DNA of 64,000 nt from Paragonimus skrjabini miyazakii (Eukaryota; Platyhelminthes; Trematoda; Plagiorchiida; Troglotrematidae): assembly GCA_014338405.1 (NCBI GenBank), contig JTDE01001364.1, positions 73,257 to 137,256 on the forward strand. The letters are read 5' to 3'. Of the stretch, positions 1 through 12,339 are shown one piece after another. Under the pieces are notes generated by a model. That model was not told the origin of the DNA. It searched no databases and saw only the letters and a program-made list of their open reading frames with translations. Both the position numbers and the translations under genes were made by a program. Each line of letters begins with the position of its first letter. The stretch's first letter is position 1.

Positions 1-1619
1 AAGACATAACCCATGCCACAACGTATTTTTGATACGGATTTGTTTACATAAGTTTTAGTGGTGTTGCAACCTGATTGATAATCTTTCTCTGAGCCGTAGT
101 CTTGAGGGTAAATATATTAGCAAAAGATTAATTTCTATTCAAGTGGCCTTAATTCTACTCCCCTAAGACCCGGAATCTCAGTGATAGGAAATACATGTTT
201 GCAGGACAAGGTTAATGGCTTATTGCCTAATGGTCACCAGTCAGCTGTCGAAATTTTACTTCTAATCGGGACTAAGCTTGAATACAGCAATTAAAGAGTG
301 TTTGAATGAACTTCGTTCAGTAAAGGTTGTCGGCATTAACATGGTTTGTAACGATTTTGTTAATGACTGTAAGTAGATTACATAAACGCGAATATGTGTT
401 TGCGTGCTATGAAGGAGAGCGATAGAAAGTGTACTATTCAAAGTAAAATAAATTGATAAAATTAGTGTGAAACTACATAGGCAAATGTGTTAAACTGACG
501 AAAAATCCCCAGCCATTCCCTGCTATGCGGGCATCAGTCGTGTAGAAGTTGATTAAAGGTAGCGGTGATAGATAAGAAGCACCTCCTGTCTCAAAAAAAG
601 TTTTCTAATTGACTAACGATTTTGAATTACCAATTGGCGTTTTGAATACACATTTCAAGTACACGCTTTAATGTGTCAAATGAGTGCATTACTATATCAA
701 AGTTAACCAAGGTTTGCCAGAGTGAACATACCAGGACGCCCACTGTTGCCGGAAAATCGGACGGCTTTAGAAGGCTCACTCCCTCAGGGACTTCAGCCGA
801 CTAGATCTGGCCTACATGTCGGATAACTGGCGAGCATTGATCATTCTGATCCACTGATTAGACGTTAGTCCATATTACTTTCAATTGAAACGATTGAACT
901 GCTATCACAGAGTTTATTTATCTAGTGGGCATTTCTCAGCTGTTAACAGAGTGACACACAATATCGTCACATTAAATGGATTCAAGTTTCACGCAGTATC
1001 ACTTTCAGTCCGCAGTAGTTGGTCTTCTTGAAGCAGGTAGTCGTTTCAGAAAAGCTGAGGGTTTTGCTTTGTCAGTGCCTTCCACATCCTAGACAAAAAC
1101 AGACAACAGGTGGTTCATGCTTAAGAATAAGTCAAGCTGCTATGTCTGCGTACCAGTGGATTAGGCCATTATTACATAAAATGAGTATTCGTCACTGTGT
1201 TATAGCTCTAGACTCATGTATATTCACTTAGTTTGACAGTACTTCCTTTACAATCAAACCTCGAAATCAGAACAAAGAAAACGTAGAACAGCCGGATCCG
1301 ATGAGTCGTGGAAGCCGTCCTACTAACAACTTATTTGAGCAGCGACAAAATCGGCGTGTTTTATCGACCACTGGGAGGACCTAGTTTTGAATTAAATTGT
1401 GTTCCACGTCGCACGAAAGAGCATCCCACAACGTCTGAGACCATTGGTCCGGCAAACCCATGAAGTTTGGTTTTCATAAGCATAGCTTGCTATCCAAACA
1501 GTCTATAAATTTTAATAGTTCGATGGAAAACCACGAACTAATCAGTAGTCTGTTTCAAAATGGTCACTATTAGTACACGTTTGAAAGAATCGCTGTGACT
1601 ATGTTCATCTTATACTTAA
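1..1619. other. No gene recognised
   Basis: AT-rich sequence with only short open frames on both strands. I see no domain, splice-bounded exon or repeat that I can name. Confidence 0.5.
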
Positions 1620-1998
1620 ATGACTAAAACTTCGCGTAAAGTTTTTGCCGTGGTAAACTCTATAGCCATGGTTGTCGAACATATGGCGAAAAATATGAGA
1701 CCTAAAAGAAAATCTACCGAATTAGCTTCATTGTTTGCTGAAGACTTAAATCCACTGATACTATATTGAAATGTGATTATTTCGTCGTTCGTGAGTGAAC
1801 AGCAATATTAGCTTTACGCGTTCAGTGTTGAGGAAGGAAATAGATGAAGAAGAAGATTCTTTAGCATTTTATTCGAAATGGCAAACACAAGTTAAAAGCC
1901 TCGATGAGCCAGAAGATAATTATTACATCTTTCCATCCCTATATGGACCATCAGCAGCCTGGGACCAAGTTACATGGTTCCCCCGATATTCTCATTAA
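1620..1998 (+). other. Two adjacent unassigned open frames
   Basis: A 49-codon frame begins at an ATG at 1,620 and ends at a TGA near 1,768. A second frame in another phase runs from about 1,795 to a TAA at 1,996-1,998. The second has a charged stretch (KEIDEEEDSLAFYSKW) and a WDQVTWFP motif, and its N-terminal half loosely recalls an FN3 B/C strand region. There is no in-frame splice donor before the stop; the nearest good one (GTGAGC at about 2,011) lies after it. I do not recognise either product, and in 64 kb of AT-rich DNA frames this long are expected by chance. They sit just upstream of an RTE remnant but do not match reverse transcriptase. Confidence 0.15.
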
Positions 1999-2134
1999 AT
2001 ATTAAGTGTTGTGAGCAAACCCGGTTACCCACCGATTTTAGATGTAACAAAGTATACCGTGTTATTTGACCCGAAAGCGTTTTAAATTAGTCGCTTCGGA
2101 ATCGGTCCACTATAGAGAAGAGATTTGTCAAATT

Positions 2135-2745
2135 GAACGTAGAAGTGAAACGTGTTGATGTAAGACAGGAGTGGCGTTTATCTCATTTAATTTCAGATGG
2201 ACTGCGTGAAATTGTTGATGTCTTTAGCAACCTGGGTACTGTCATCCAGTTGGCTTGTACTACTGCTACTAATGTTGATACTACGAAGGAATACTAAGGC
2301 ACGTAGTGCTTTTCCAAGTATTCGTTCTTTATGCCATCACAACGACATTCGTGTCATGGTTAAATGGAACGTTTACCATATGTATTTGCGTTCATCATTG
2401 CTCATTAAATCAGAACCCCGGTCTATTTGTGTGGAAGATGAATGCACTGTTCTGCTGGTCGAATATCGTTGTGTCTGTGGGTCAAATGGACTGGTTGTGT
2501 GAACAACACAATCGTTTGTCACCGTGTATTTTGAGAAATCTATCAGTTCTCCACCGCTAACCGAAATATTGAAATTTCGCACAGTACGCTGGTTGGATCA
2601 TGCACTCATACATTTACTAGAGCCTACTCCACTGTGCACTGATAACTGCGGCTGTTGGAGGTCGGAAGTAATTACTTGTTTTCTAGTGGATAACTTGCCT
2701 ACATACTATGAAAGCCTCAACCACTCCATTGAAGGACGTTAGGTG
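2135..2745 (+). pseudogene. RTE-type LINE fragment, C-terminal part of reverse transcriptase
   Basis: This is the region just after the RT palm of an RTE-like non-LTR retrotransposon, readable only by switching frame. In order: a block with QEWR and REIVDVFSNLGTVI (the family's YLGS block); after a frame change KARSAFPSIRSLCHHNDIR, VKWNVYHMYLRSSLL and VEDECTVLLVEYRCV (normally KARxAF, RVY, RSVLL and VFDHRCLR); then FRTVRWLDHALIH (normally RLRWLGHVLRM). At least two frameshifts and several stops show it is dead. The endonuclease and the palm with its catalytic aspartates are absent, as expected for a 5'-truncated insertion. The same protein segment occurs in the longer copy at 12.3-14.2 kb, but the two are too diverged to be a recent duplication. 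Family assignment rests on motif order remembered from flatworm RTE elements. Confidence 0.75.
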
Positions 2746-4154
2746 CTACTGCCTATCGAAACTGAATTGTACTCCACTTCAAACTGTTGGTTTGAAAGTT
2801 TATCAAGTACGGTAACCTATTGTATCTAATGTCCAGCGTATATCGGGAAGATGTTGACAGGTCTCCATAACGTTCTGACACTTTTAAATTCCTGGTTAAT
2901 AATTAGCTACTTCGTGGACAAATGCCAAGGTAAAAGTCGACACAAAACACAGGGACCTTGCTTACTTCGCTGTGATGAAAAGGTTTCGATGTAGATGTAG
3001 GAAGCACACTGTGAGCAACTTGACGAAATTCATACTCATCACGTGAATATACGATGTGCGTGGTCCTCAATGTAAGAACAGCTAGTTTGCAATCGACAGT
3101 TCGAATGTCTCACTGATTTTGTTACTTCTTCACTTAATCCGGTGGTTACTAGTAAAGGATTGTTTTGGCAAGGTATTTTCAAGCGGTTAAGTTGTAACTC
3201 ATCAGTTTATCTGTGAATCAGGTTGTGAGTTATGGCACGATAAGTAGTATGTGCTGAATGATCAAAGTTCGTCGGGAGCAGACGACCGGTTTCCTGGTTG
3301 TTGCCAGTCATTGGATGTGTAGAAGCGGTGAATTTCAACCACACATCCTACTACAGAAACAGAAAATGTTTAAAGTTGTGGATTCCAAGTCATCTACATG
3401 CCAGTTTTGTCATTCTTCTCAGACTCCGTGGAGTTCGTAGAGCGGTGCCGATATCAGGATGACTAAGTGAAAACGTATAGAACCTCAGTCTTCCACCGAG
3501 CTCTTAGAAAGTAACATAATTTCACTGAAAATTCACTAGTGATGGGTGGCAACGACCACAAAGCTGACCGTGTGCTTCCGACGAATTCTGACCATTAAGC
3601 ATACACCATTTACCTTGCCATAGCTTATTGAAATTGCATCACTTAGGAGCTTGAAGTAAATCGAGTTTCCGCACAGTTCCAGTAGGTGCTGCGGATATCG
3701 GCATTGATCTACGGACTTCATTCAATCTGAGGTAAATGGCAAAACCAATCCACAAATGAGTTAGAATCTACTACACGTTGTGAGTTCTCCAGTTCTAAAG
3801 TAAATCGCAACACTGCAAGTCGTGACACAGAAAATTACTCTGGTGGATTATTGTTGACTGGATTACGTAATGAAAAATGCATACATGCGTGAAGCACCTC
3901 ATTACATAGCGACATCATACACATACGTTGGAACGACACTCGTTTCACTTCCGAATACTAACATGTGACTGATTTGTTTCCAATTGATTTCTATGAAACT
4001 GTGGGGAAAAATTATTTTTACTGTGTCCCTCTGGATGTAGGTAACCAAAATGAAAATGGTAAGTTTTTCTCGCAGACACCGAGTTCATTTAATGATGTTC
4101 ACTGTTCTTCACTAAATACAGCCGTGTGCTGTCAGTCAGCGATGTGTATAAAGG
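2746..4154. other. No gene recognised
   Basis: Short frames on both strands, none with a domain. One frame ending in a GTAAGT at 4,059 has no upstream acceptor in phase and is not accepted as an exon. Confidence 0.45.
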
Positions 4155-4254
4155 NNNNNNNNNNNNNNNNNNNNNNNNNNNNNNNNNNNNNNNNNNNNNN
4201 NNNNNNNNNNNNNNNNNNNNNNNNNNNNNNNNNNNNNNNNNNNNNNNNNNNNNN
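4155..4254. other. Assembly gap of 100 N
   Basis: Exactly 100 N, a conventional scaffold gap of unknown true size. Frames that cross it are meaningless. Confidence 0.99.
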
Positions 4255-4292
4255 CAAGCACTTCTGCTTGTTCTTATCTTCGTTTTATGCAG

Positions 4293-4425
4293 TGGTGATG
4301 AACGTGACAACGACAGAAGACTTTGAATTGTTATGGATCTCCCGTTATAGCCAACACAACGCCAAAGCACACGATAGGCAATTTAGTCGAAATTATGCAA
4401 GTCGGAAACCAATCCTTTTCTCAAC
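4293..4425 (+). other. Doubtful FN3-like half exon beside the gap
   Basis: A very good 3' splice site (a pyrimidine-rich tract, then TTTTATGCAG) ends at 4,292. Reading on in phase 1, the phase used by the other exons here, gives VMNVTTTEDFELLWIS. That looks like the A to C strands of an FN3 domain, with the conserved Trp in place (compare gene B, whose third domain has GLKFSWN). The frame then meets a TAA at 4,426-4,428 without completing a domain. A weak GTCGGA at 4,401 would be a phase-1 donor; the better GTAAAG at 4,426 is out of phase. It could be half of a split FN3 domain of gene A, a broken copy, a base-call error near the gap, or chance. Confidence 0.2.
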
Positions 4426-4429
4426 GTAA

Positions 4430-7400
4430 AGCATTCGCTAGCTATAATCATTCATGGAGGCTGTGTTATGGATTCAGAAAGTGGCCGTTAACCATAAGTA
4501 ACGAAACCTTTTAATCCTAAGACTGTAAAGGAGGTCAGATTTAGCAACTGTTCCTGGGGGGCAGCGGTTAAAAGTTTCCTACTTGAGATGTTTGAGGGAA
4601 ATAGCAGATCTGACCATATTGGATATTGGGCAATTGCGTTCGTTCGAATCTCTTATTTTCACATTTAATCAGTCATCATATGCGACTGGAATGGTCAACT
4701 AATCAATGTAGCAACCTCTTCTTAAGAATCTTGGCAGGTTAACGAGGTGGATCCTGAAGTCAGGCTCGTGGCCTCGAACTGTTTATAGATATTGTTCCAG
4801 TGCTCATCAATCCACATTCATTATGCAAGAAAGAAAATCAAGAAGGCGACAACTTCAAGTCTCCACATGTTGGAGGGAAATATCAGTGCCAATCAGTACC
4901 AACCGGAACTACGTCAAATGTTAGTACGTGAAGTGAAACACCGGTTCAGCATTCTGCTTTACTGCCCGGTTTCCATGCTACCTGTTTATAACTAAACTCC
5001 CTGATTGATTTCTAACTGGCAACTGAGTTTAACAAAAAGGGTCACTGATCAGCACTACATAATCGTACTGACCATGCAATATCCAGAAACAGTTATACAG
5101 CGCAGTGACCGGAAACTTAGGTACTTGAATCTCTGGTTACCCAGACATCTAAACGGGAGCGAACCGTTATTTCAGCGTGTCCTATATGACTACGTCCTTC
5201 ATTATGCTGAACAGCCAAAGCGTTGTCCAGTTGCGTGGAAGTTTTGCATTATTATGCCATTCTAAAGATGCTCGCCCATATGACCAAAAGCAAGATTGAT
5301 ACCTCTTTTGAACGTTAATCTTGGATGTACTGTTTGTAATGTTTACTACCTAGTAACTTGTTTTATTTTTTGTTTCATTACGAAAATTGATAACTGCATA
5401 ATATGCTACCCCCGATGTATCTTTCGATTGCTTTTAGTCGTTAAGACGCCGATTATGGCAACAGTAGTTTTGTGGGCATATGCTTATGCACTTAGTCAGA
5501 GGCGACACTTTACACAGTTGGGGTACCGACCTGCTATAAGTGATCAGCTGATTTGATGTGATTAAAGTGCCACGGGATGTTCAGTGCTTAAGGCAGATGG
5601 ACAGCAAAACTGAACATGCATTCTGTGTGGTTAGTGATTACTGTTGTACCAGTCATGATTTTAATACTGGATTACATACACTAACAAACTAGAGGTAGAT
5701 TTCACCTCATATGACTAAAAGTAACTTGGAGAGTCGAGAGTGGAGGAGTTAGTGGGCTACAAAAATAGAAGAATGGGATAAGCTCTTACTATTTGACTTT
5801 CTGTCATGCGCTCATCATCGCATGTCCTAAATGTCTTCAGTTGTGCAACTAGTATCAGTGTTTGGTTCTCCCAATGAACAAAATTCGCACAAAGATAACT
5901 AACCGACGAAACACAATGACGTGTCACTCACAATGTACACTGCCTTTTGTGCCACTCCTTCAATGAAGGAACAGTTGATAGACTTCTGTTTTGTGGACTA
6001 ACTCGTGAAATCTTCAAATACCACAACACTGCTAGTTTTGCCCAACAAGAAGTAAATTCAGGCTTTAAGTTAGCAATTTAGTCGAGTTGATTGTCACAAC
6101 AGCCAGAGGTTGGGATTACTAACAAGACAGCTTGTATTCTCCGTTTTTATCTCTGGGTGTCGCAGTTTTAAGGAACATTTTATCGCCTAGCGATATTGTT
6201 TAGGAATCACATTTACAGTTCAGCCCAATGAGCTTAAGCTGAGGATTTCAAAAAAAATGTACGCAAGTTCTCCACATCAGCTGAGTTATATTTTCTATTG
6301 GCAACTCGTGGCAACTCCGGTGGTACACGTCACTCTGACGCCATGACGAACACTCCATCCTGGTTGAAAATTATTCTAGAGTGGTGAGGGTGAGTTACAA
6401 ATGTTGTCCGTGATGAACAGAGAAAGTGGCAGGTGTACAAAAGTACTAAGCAGAGAAGAAGCGGATGTGAAACTTGCTGAGTACTGTTAACCGGAATTAT
6501 GCGCACCAATTTTCATGCTGTGACAACTTGAAATTGTCTTTGACCACTTCATTGAATAGGCTCGTTGTTTTCTGAGACAATTCAGTATTAGAAACAACGA
6601 GGCACAAGCATCTTAAGGTGAATACTCCAAAATGTTTCTCTGACTAAGCACGCCCCAGTCAACAGAGAATGATGTCCAACTTATGCATAGCAAATGATAA
6701 AGTGACTTTAGAAAACCACCAGAATATTCGGGTATTTCCATGTACATTACTGGGTACTCAATTACCGCATTGTTCTGCCAAATTAAATGAGAGAATTAAT
6801 GTTACCCGAGGTACCAGTGCCGGCGGTTTTAAATTAACGAGATCACTAGACCGCCCTGCCAAATCATACGCCTTCGATGCTGGTCGCCTACTCTCAAGAC
6901 ACCGCTTAATTTCATTCCTGAATTAAGTCAGTGACTTTGATTAGATGTGTCCTAGGTTGACAAAGGGTTATGAATGTGACCGGCAAAACCAGTGAGACAC
7001 GGCAGGTGAGTATTGTAGTCCTTACAAGTGTTGTTGGTTGTATCGGATTTCATCGTCCGATTACTGTCTGGTCGCTTACTAAGCGAGATGATTTACAACA
7101 CCATCTTGTGCGTATTGCGGTGTGGGACTGGCAGTGTTAATCTAATTTCCCTTTTTCTTCGGTGGACATACCTTAAATTGTCAAAAACAAGCCCAGCAAA
7201 ACTAGTCAAAATCAATACAGCAGAAATCCTTTGTCACAGCTGCTGTCGTGATCGCTGGCGTACTCACAGCCGGTCAATTTGTCCGCTTATGTTCATTCAC
7301 CGTCCGACGTCCTCAAACAACCTGTTACTTTCAAACTAAAACTATCATTAGTTGTAGTTACAGTTATGAAGCCTTCATGTGTCAATATGGATTCTACAAC

Positions 7401-10400
7401 TCATTAGATAGCCTACAATTTTACCAGCAAATTCCCCAGGGGTAATTTTTATATTCGATACGATGCATGCCTAGCTGTCTAGAATTACCACCAGCCTGTA
7501 CAAGATTCGCAGTCGAGTAAAGTTTCTTTGTGTCTAAACTGTTTCGTAGAATAAACTGAATATTGATTTGACAGTGATATGCGTTCCAGTTTTTGGATGC
7601 TTTAGTGCTCTTAATTAGAATGAAGCACTTCAATCCAGCAACCCAATTTGACCTTACCTGATATATTGGGATGGTACTCAACCATACTGTTTGCTTACTA
7701 TAGGTGAGCAAAAAGTAGGTTTTACAACAAATTGGATGCACTTTTGAAGATACTACGTTGTATACATAGGTGGGTTACATATTAGTTTAAAGAATAAAAC
7801 ATCATGCTCAACCTTACACTTATCCAAATGAACAGTTGATGAAACTTGGTTTCATACTCTCATTTCTTAAACTTTTAGCCTATTTGAGTATGTTTTGTAA
7901 ACGAATACCAATAAGTTGTCCGTGATTTTTGCTCAACTCGGTTATACAAAGCTTACATTGGCAGCCCAAGGGACTAATCATCAAAAACGTTTTCTTCAGT
8001 CGAAAAACAGGCCATCTTATCTACGAAGCCGATGTGCAGTCAGTAGTCGAATCCAACCGAATCTAGATAGATACAAGCGAAAAAGATAGATGCCTTCAGA
8101 TCGATACTCTGAACATTTCCTCTGCATTCCACCAATGAACTCACGTGATTACTGTACGATTTGAGGAGCAATTAGTATTTTATAGTCGACGGACCGAACC
8201 TCACTAACAGACATGCGCGACGAATCACTAGCAATTGACCACATGTTTGCCGTTGACTAGTTTAAACATCGACAGTAGATTAACTCGTCAGAAATTTGAA
8301 AACAGTTGTAAAGACAGGTGCTCAATATGGTACGAGGCAGAATAATAATAATAATAGAAGAGAAGTGTAACGATTCTCTCTTTGGAACCCTCGTAGAACC
8401 ACCATGCTTAGTAAAACCTGTACGGTATATTCACCAGTGGGACTAAATTCAAGGTCACTGTGTATCAGGAACGGTACATCGAATACGAGTTAATTATCTT
8501 ATCGATAAGAGACAAATATGAGACAAGTTAACAAATTGATGGACCGAGAGGATGTGGACGACAACTCTGGTGGGTGACAAGACTATAAGTGAAGAACACA
8601 ACATCGGAGATCTTTAGCACTCAATTAAAAAATGTTATTGCTGCAACAAAATAGTAATGAACAGAAGTCGCAGTCCTCGATGGAATCGATATAGACGTTG
8701 ATATCAGGTAACAATCAGATGAATTGACTCCAATTTCACACTGTAAAGAAAGTTGACCTTCAATCAACGGTATATCGTTAGGCTTGGAAGATTGTGACAA
8801 TTAGGTAATATGGATTGGTACGTGAAACATAAAACAGAAAAACAGAGAAGTACAAGGTTTGTAGAGTGCAATTGGGCGATGAAAACTTGAACAAAAACGA
8901 TCAGAGTCTGAGGAGATCGTGCTTCAACATGTTTTTGAACGAACAATATAGTAACCCAGTCTTCTTAAAGAAACACAATTATTGATATCCTATCAAGCAG
9001 ATGCCTACAGTTGTCAGCAGATGGAATTTCAACAGGAAATAGTTGCAAAGTCTTTGACTAGAATATCTAGCAACTGAACTGTAAGTAAGCAGCTTCTGAA
9101 GGATGATTTTATCGATGGGTACTTTCGAAGACATATAAGAAGACAAGATATCAGGTATGCTCTCATAACATGTGACTAGTCCATACAAAACAGAACACAG
9201 CAGAGTGATGCAAAACAGAAAACAAAGCGTTTACTTAATATAACAGCCACTCAGAACACAAGTATAGTGTATGCTTCCCACGCTGTAGCCGGGTGAATAA
9301 TGCATAAAACAGTGCTCAAATTCAATCGTCACGAGGCATTGTGGTCAACTGGTTGTACTGCAGACGAGTTGAGGTTAGCGATTGATCCAAGTGATTAACA
9401 AGTTACTTGCTTGTATCCGTTCTGCTTCTAGACAGAACATTCAATTCTCCGGGCGTCGGGCTTCTTGGATAATTTCAAACTAATCATCTCTGTAATAGCA
9501 CTGGAATCACGGCTTTTGATGACTGTATTTGCACGTTGTTATGGCTTGTCTGTCTTGTGGGCTGTTAGAATAATTTGGAGAGTGGTGGTTCCGTGGGGGA
9601 AAGTTACTTGCAGTCTACTGGTATTAGATTATACATATTCAGTTTTCGGGTTTACGGCAGCGTATTAACTGGCCGGTCCCCCTTAGTCCGCACATCTTTC
9701 AGTGTGATCAGTCGAATGCTGTTGATCTGATGTTGACCGGACATAGTTGAAGTTCTTTATACAAAACTTAGCAAACTGATTGCGTGTGAATTGTTTGAAA
9801 TGATTATCGTTGGTTTACTAAGGACAGTGAGAAAGCTTCGCAACTGTCGTCCGGCTGATAGCGACAGTTTCAGCTTAATGTATATCACTTAGGTCGGCTT
9901 GGTTTAGGCACATACGGCAACTATGAAGTTGTGAGTTTCGCTAACACCAACACGACCACTATGTAGACATCATCAAGTCTGTTCACTTGACTTGATTTTT
10001 CATTTCGGCAGATGAGAAACTTGTAAAAATTACATCAAACACCTTTATATGAGTCCATAAGTTGCCGATGACTGCAGTTACCAACAACCGTATAGTCTAC
10101 TTCTGATGACACTAGGACAAACCTTGACAGGCAATTGAGGACTGAAATGACTAAACGATGCTTCAAAGACACTGGACATTTAGTTCAACCAAAATAAACT
10201 TATCTGGAATCTTCAAGACACGTCGCCTAGCGCGTTACTTGGGGGCAGTTTCAAATAGTTTTTATTTTAACGATTAAGACTTCCATAAGTTATAGTATAC
10301 ACCCAGATGATTTCAGCTGCTTTCGGTCAAATGATAATTTGGTTTAAAAATTACCTTGACAAAGGTCATCCGTAGTAAACAAAACGTGGGAAATAAAATA

Positions 10401-11069
10401 TCCACCCCCCAAAAATTGCTATGTTATTGACCTTATGATTAATCTAAATATCACTACTTGTGGTGCAATATGTTTAAGTCCAATGGAATTTATTTTAGTA
10501 AGCATGTTCTACTCTTTTGTTTTACCTTGACAAATTTTACTTTAAGTTGACGGTCTTGTGGTATTCGACGGTGATCAACCTGAGAATGATGACAAAACCT
10601 TGTTTCAATCCATTCATCGAATGCGTTTGGGCAGCAGTAACATTAAATAGCTAGATTGGACTGACTAATATAAGAAATTGAATCTGATCCAAAGTATTTG
10701 CCAGGAAGCTGAGTCACTTGGATTCGCGATGAAGACTGCTGATCAATTTACGGTGACCCTCTCAATCATTGTTGTTAAATGGATGGTGACCAAGGAAAAA
10801 CTATTGCAATTCATCCTCCATGACCGTGCATGTCATGTGGCTGGCCTCATACAGTAAGGCATTATTTGCACACATTTTGTGCCACTGAGTATCAAACTTG
10901 TTTGAGAAGCAATTGAATTTCGTTCGTCGGACTCGAATGCCAAAGCTAAATCTGCATCGTAAATAAATTCGGCGAGTACCGGTAAGTAATGGCGAAATGT
11001 GGTTGGTGCAAAATGTACACCATTCACATTGGCCCATAGCCTTTGTACTTAGATTGGTCGCTTTGGTAA
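4430..11069. other. Long stretch without a recognised gene
   Basis: Many short frames, none convincing. A frame at 5,005-5,265 contains LNLWLPRHLNGSEP and YDYVLHYAEQ, which recall an FN3 C strand, but I find no usable donor. Around 9,330-9,400 a stretch reads like a decayed tRNA-derived element. A short (AAT)n tract lies at 8,341-8,355. If gene A extends upstream, its introns may occupy much of this region. Confidence 0.4.
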
Positions 11070-11146
11070 TTCCATTCCGAAAAGAAGCACTATACGCAAG
11101 CTACGCTCGCGTTAGATCTCGTTAGTAATGCACATCTTTCTCATGG
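11070..11146 (-). repeat. SINE fragment, body part only
   Basis: Matches the non-tRNA part of the SINE that is complete at 21,397-21,630, including AAAAGAAGCACTA, a diverged middle and GTTAGTAATGCACAT. The tRNA-related end is missing or decayed. The strand given is the one on which the polymerase III promoter of the intact copy would read. Confidence 0.6.
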
Positions 11147-11699
11147 CCAATATTTGCACTCCTATCACGTTCAGGCTACAGAATCGTGCTGATTACTGAA
11201 CTGTTTGCCATATATTTGGTTTGACTGAGTAATTGTATACGAAGACTGCTACAGATTTCTATGAGTGATGTTCAGTTTGCTGACATCTCAACAATTTTAT
11301 TGATTTATCCAACTCGAATTCAATGAAAAGTATAAATTAAGTTAAAAACGATAGCTGCCGCGTCTGTTGTCAAAACGATCGGGAAATGTGAACAGTACTC
11401 ACAGATGAATCCGGTTGATAATTCCAGAAACAGTCGATCGACCGTATTTAATTTGGGGTCGGTGACTGTTGAACAGTGTAATCATAACCATTATGAACTT
11501 CGGCTGTGTTGTCTGGATGAACTGCTCTGTGCGTGTTCTTCATTTTAATGTTCATGAAACGGTACCACCGCTAATGTGGCAAATTATAGTTGTACTACTT
11601 GGATGGACCTAAGAGGATACAACCGATAATGTTAGCTTTACTCAGGCTACCTTTCACATGGAAAATACAGTGAGAGTATTCTAATTATTCGCGGCTGTT

Positions 11700-12339
11700 T
11701 TGGGATGGGATTCCTTCACGACGCTTAGATCCAGACGTGAAAACGATGGGGGTTTTCGATGCAAGCTTTCGACACAAACTCGTGGACCACTGAACGGCGG
11801 GTGGGCGGCATTTTAGTAGAATTGTAAAAGTGCATTCTTTCCGTCTACAACAAGCAGCGAACTGTGGAAGAAGATCTGTCAGGTCTTTACCTGTTAGTCT
11901 GCCCAACATGATTGGCTCTGTCAGTGTTACCATTACACTGTCCAGTTCAGCCTAATAGGTCAGTGGAGTGCGCCGGCCATCTAAGTGTGTCAGTATCCAG
12001 TGGCATGCTTTCGATCATTCACCCTGTTGTATGCAGCAGATGATGCGACCCGATCAGAAATTAACCACCTTGTTGTTGACTGTAAGAAGCCTGATTCCAT
12101 TTGTCGTTCTTGTTTAAGCAATTGAATTCAGATAACGCAGCGTCACATTGTCGCTTTTTCTTAGTTTCATCGTACGACTGTCCCACCGACTGAAAAGACT
12201 GGCTGATAAGAAGCTGCTCAAGTCGGTGGTAAAGCATACATAGCAAACTAGCCTGGGAAGCGAGCTTAGCACTTCAAACCGCGAAGATTCCAATAGCTGC
12301 TGGGCCCAAATCGCGAACTAATCGATAATCAGTTTTGTT
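11700..12339 (+). other. Possible decayed endonuclease part of the RTE element
   Basis: Just upstream of the readable RTE copy, short plus-strand segments recall the end of an RTE apurinic-like endonuclease and the linker before the RT. Examples are TERRVGGILVEL near 11,790, and LALQTAKIPIA near 12,270, where the family has a QRLANLPVA-like block. Frames change repeatedly and no catalytic residues can be pointed to. An 82-residue minus-strand frame here (11,685-11,933) is probably only antisense noise. Confidence 0.3.

Noticed and set aside
5005..5265. Frame with LNLWLPRHLNGSEP resembling an FN3 C strand
   Set aside because: No phase-1 donor of any quality follows, and the only in-phase acceptors lack a pyrimidine tract.
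10833..11027. Minus-strand frame with IYDADLALAFESDE, resembling an RT YADD box
   Set aside because: Only about eight residues match, the aspartate pair is split, and no neighbouring RT motifs are visible in any frame.
11685..11933. Minus-strand 82-residue frame with LTDLLPQFAACC
   Set aside because: It lies opposite the probable RTE endonuclease region of the plus-strand element and matches nothing itself.
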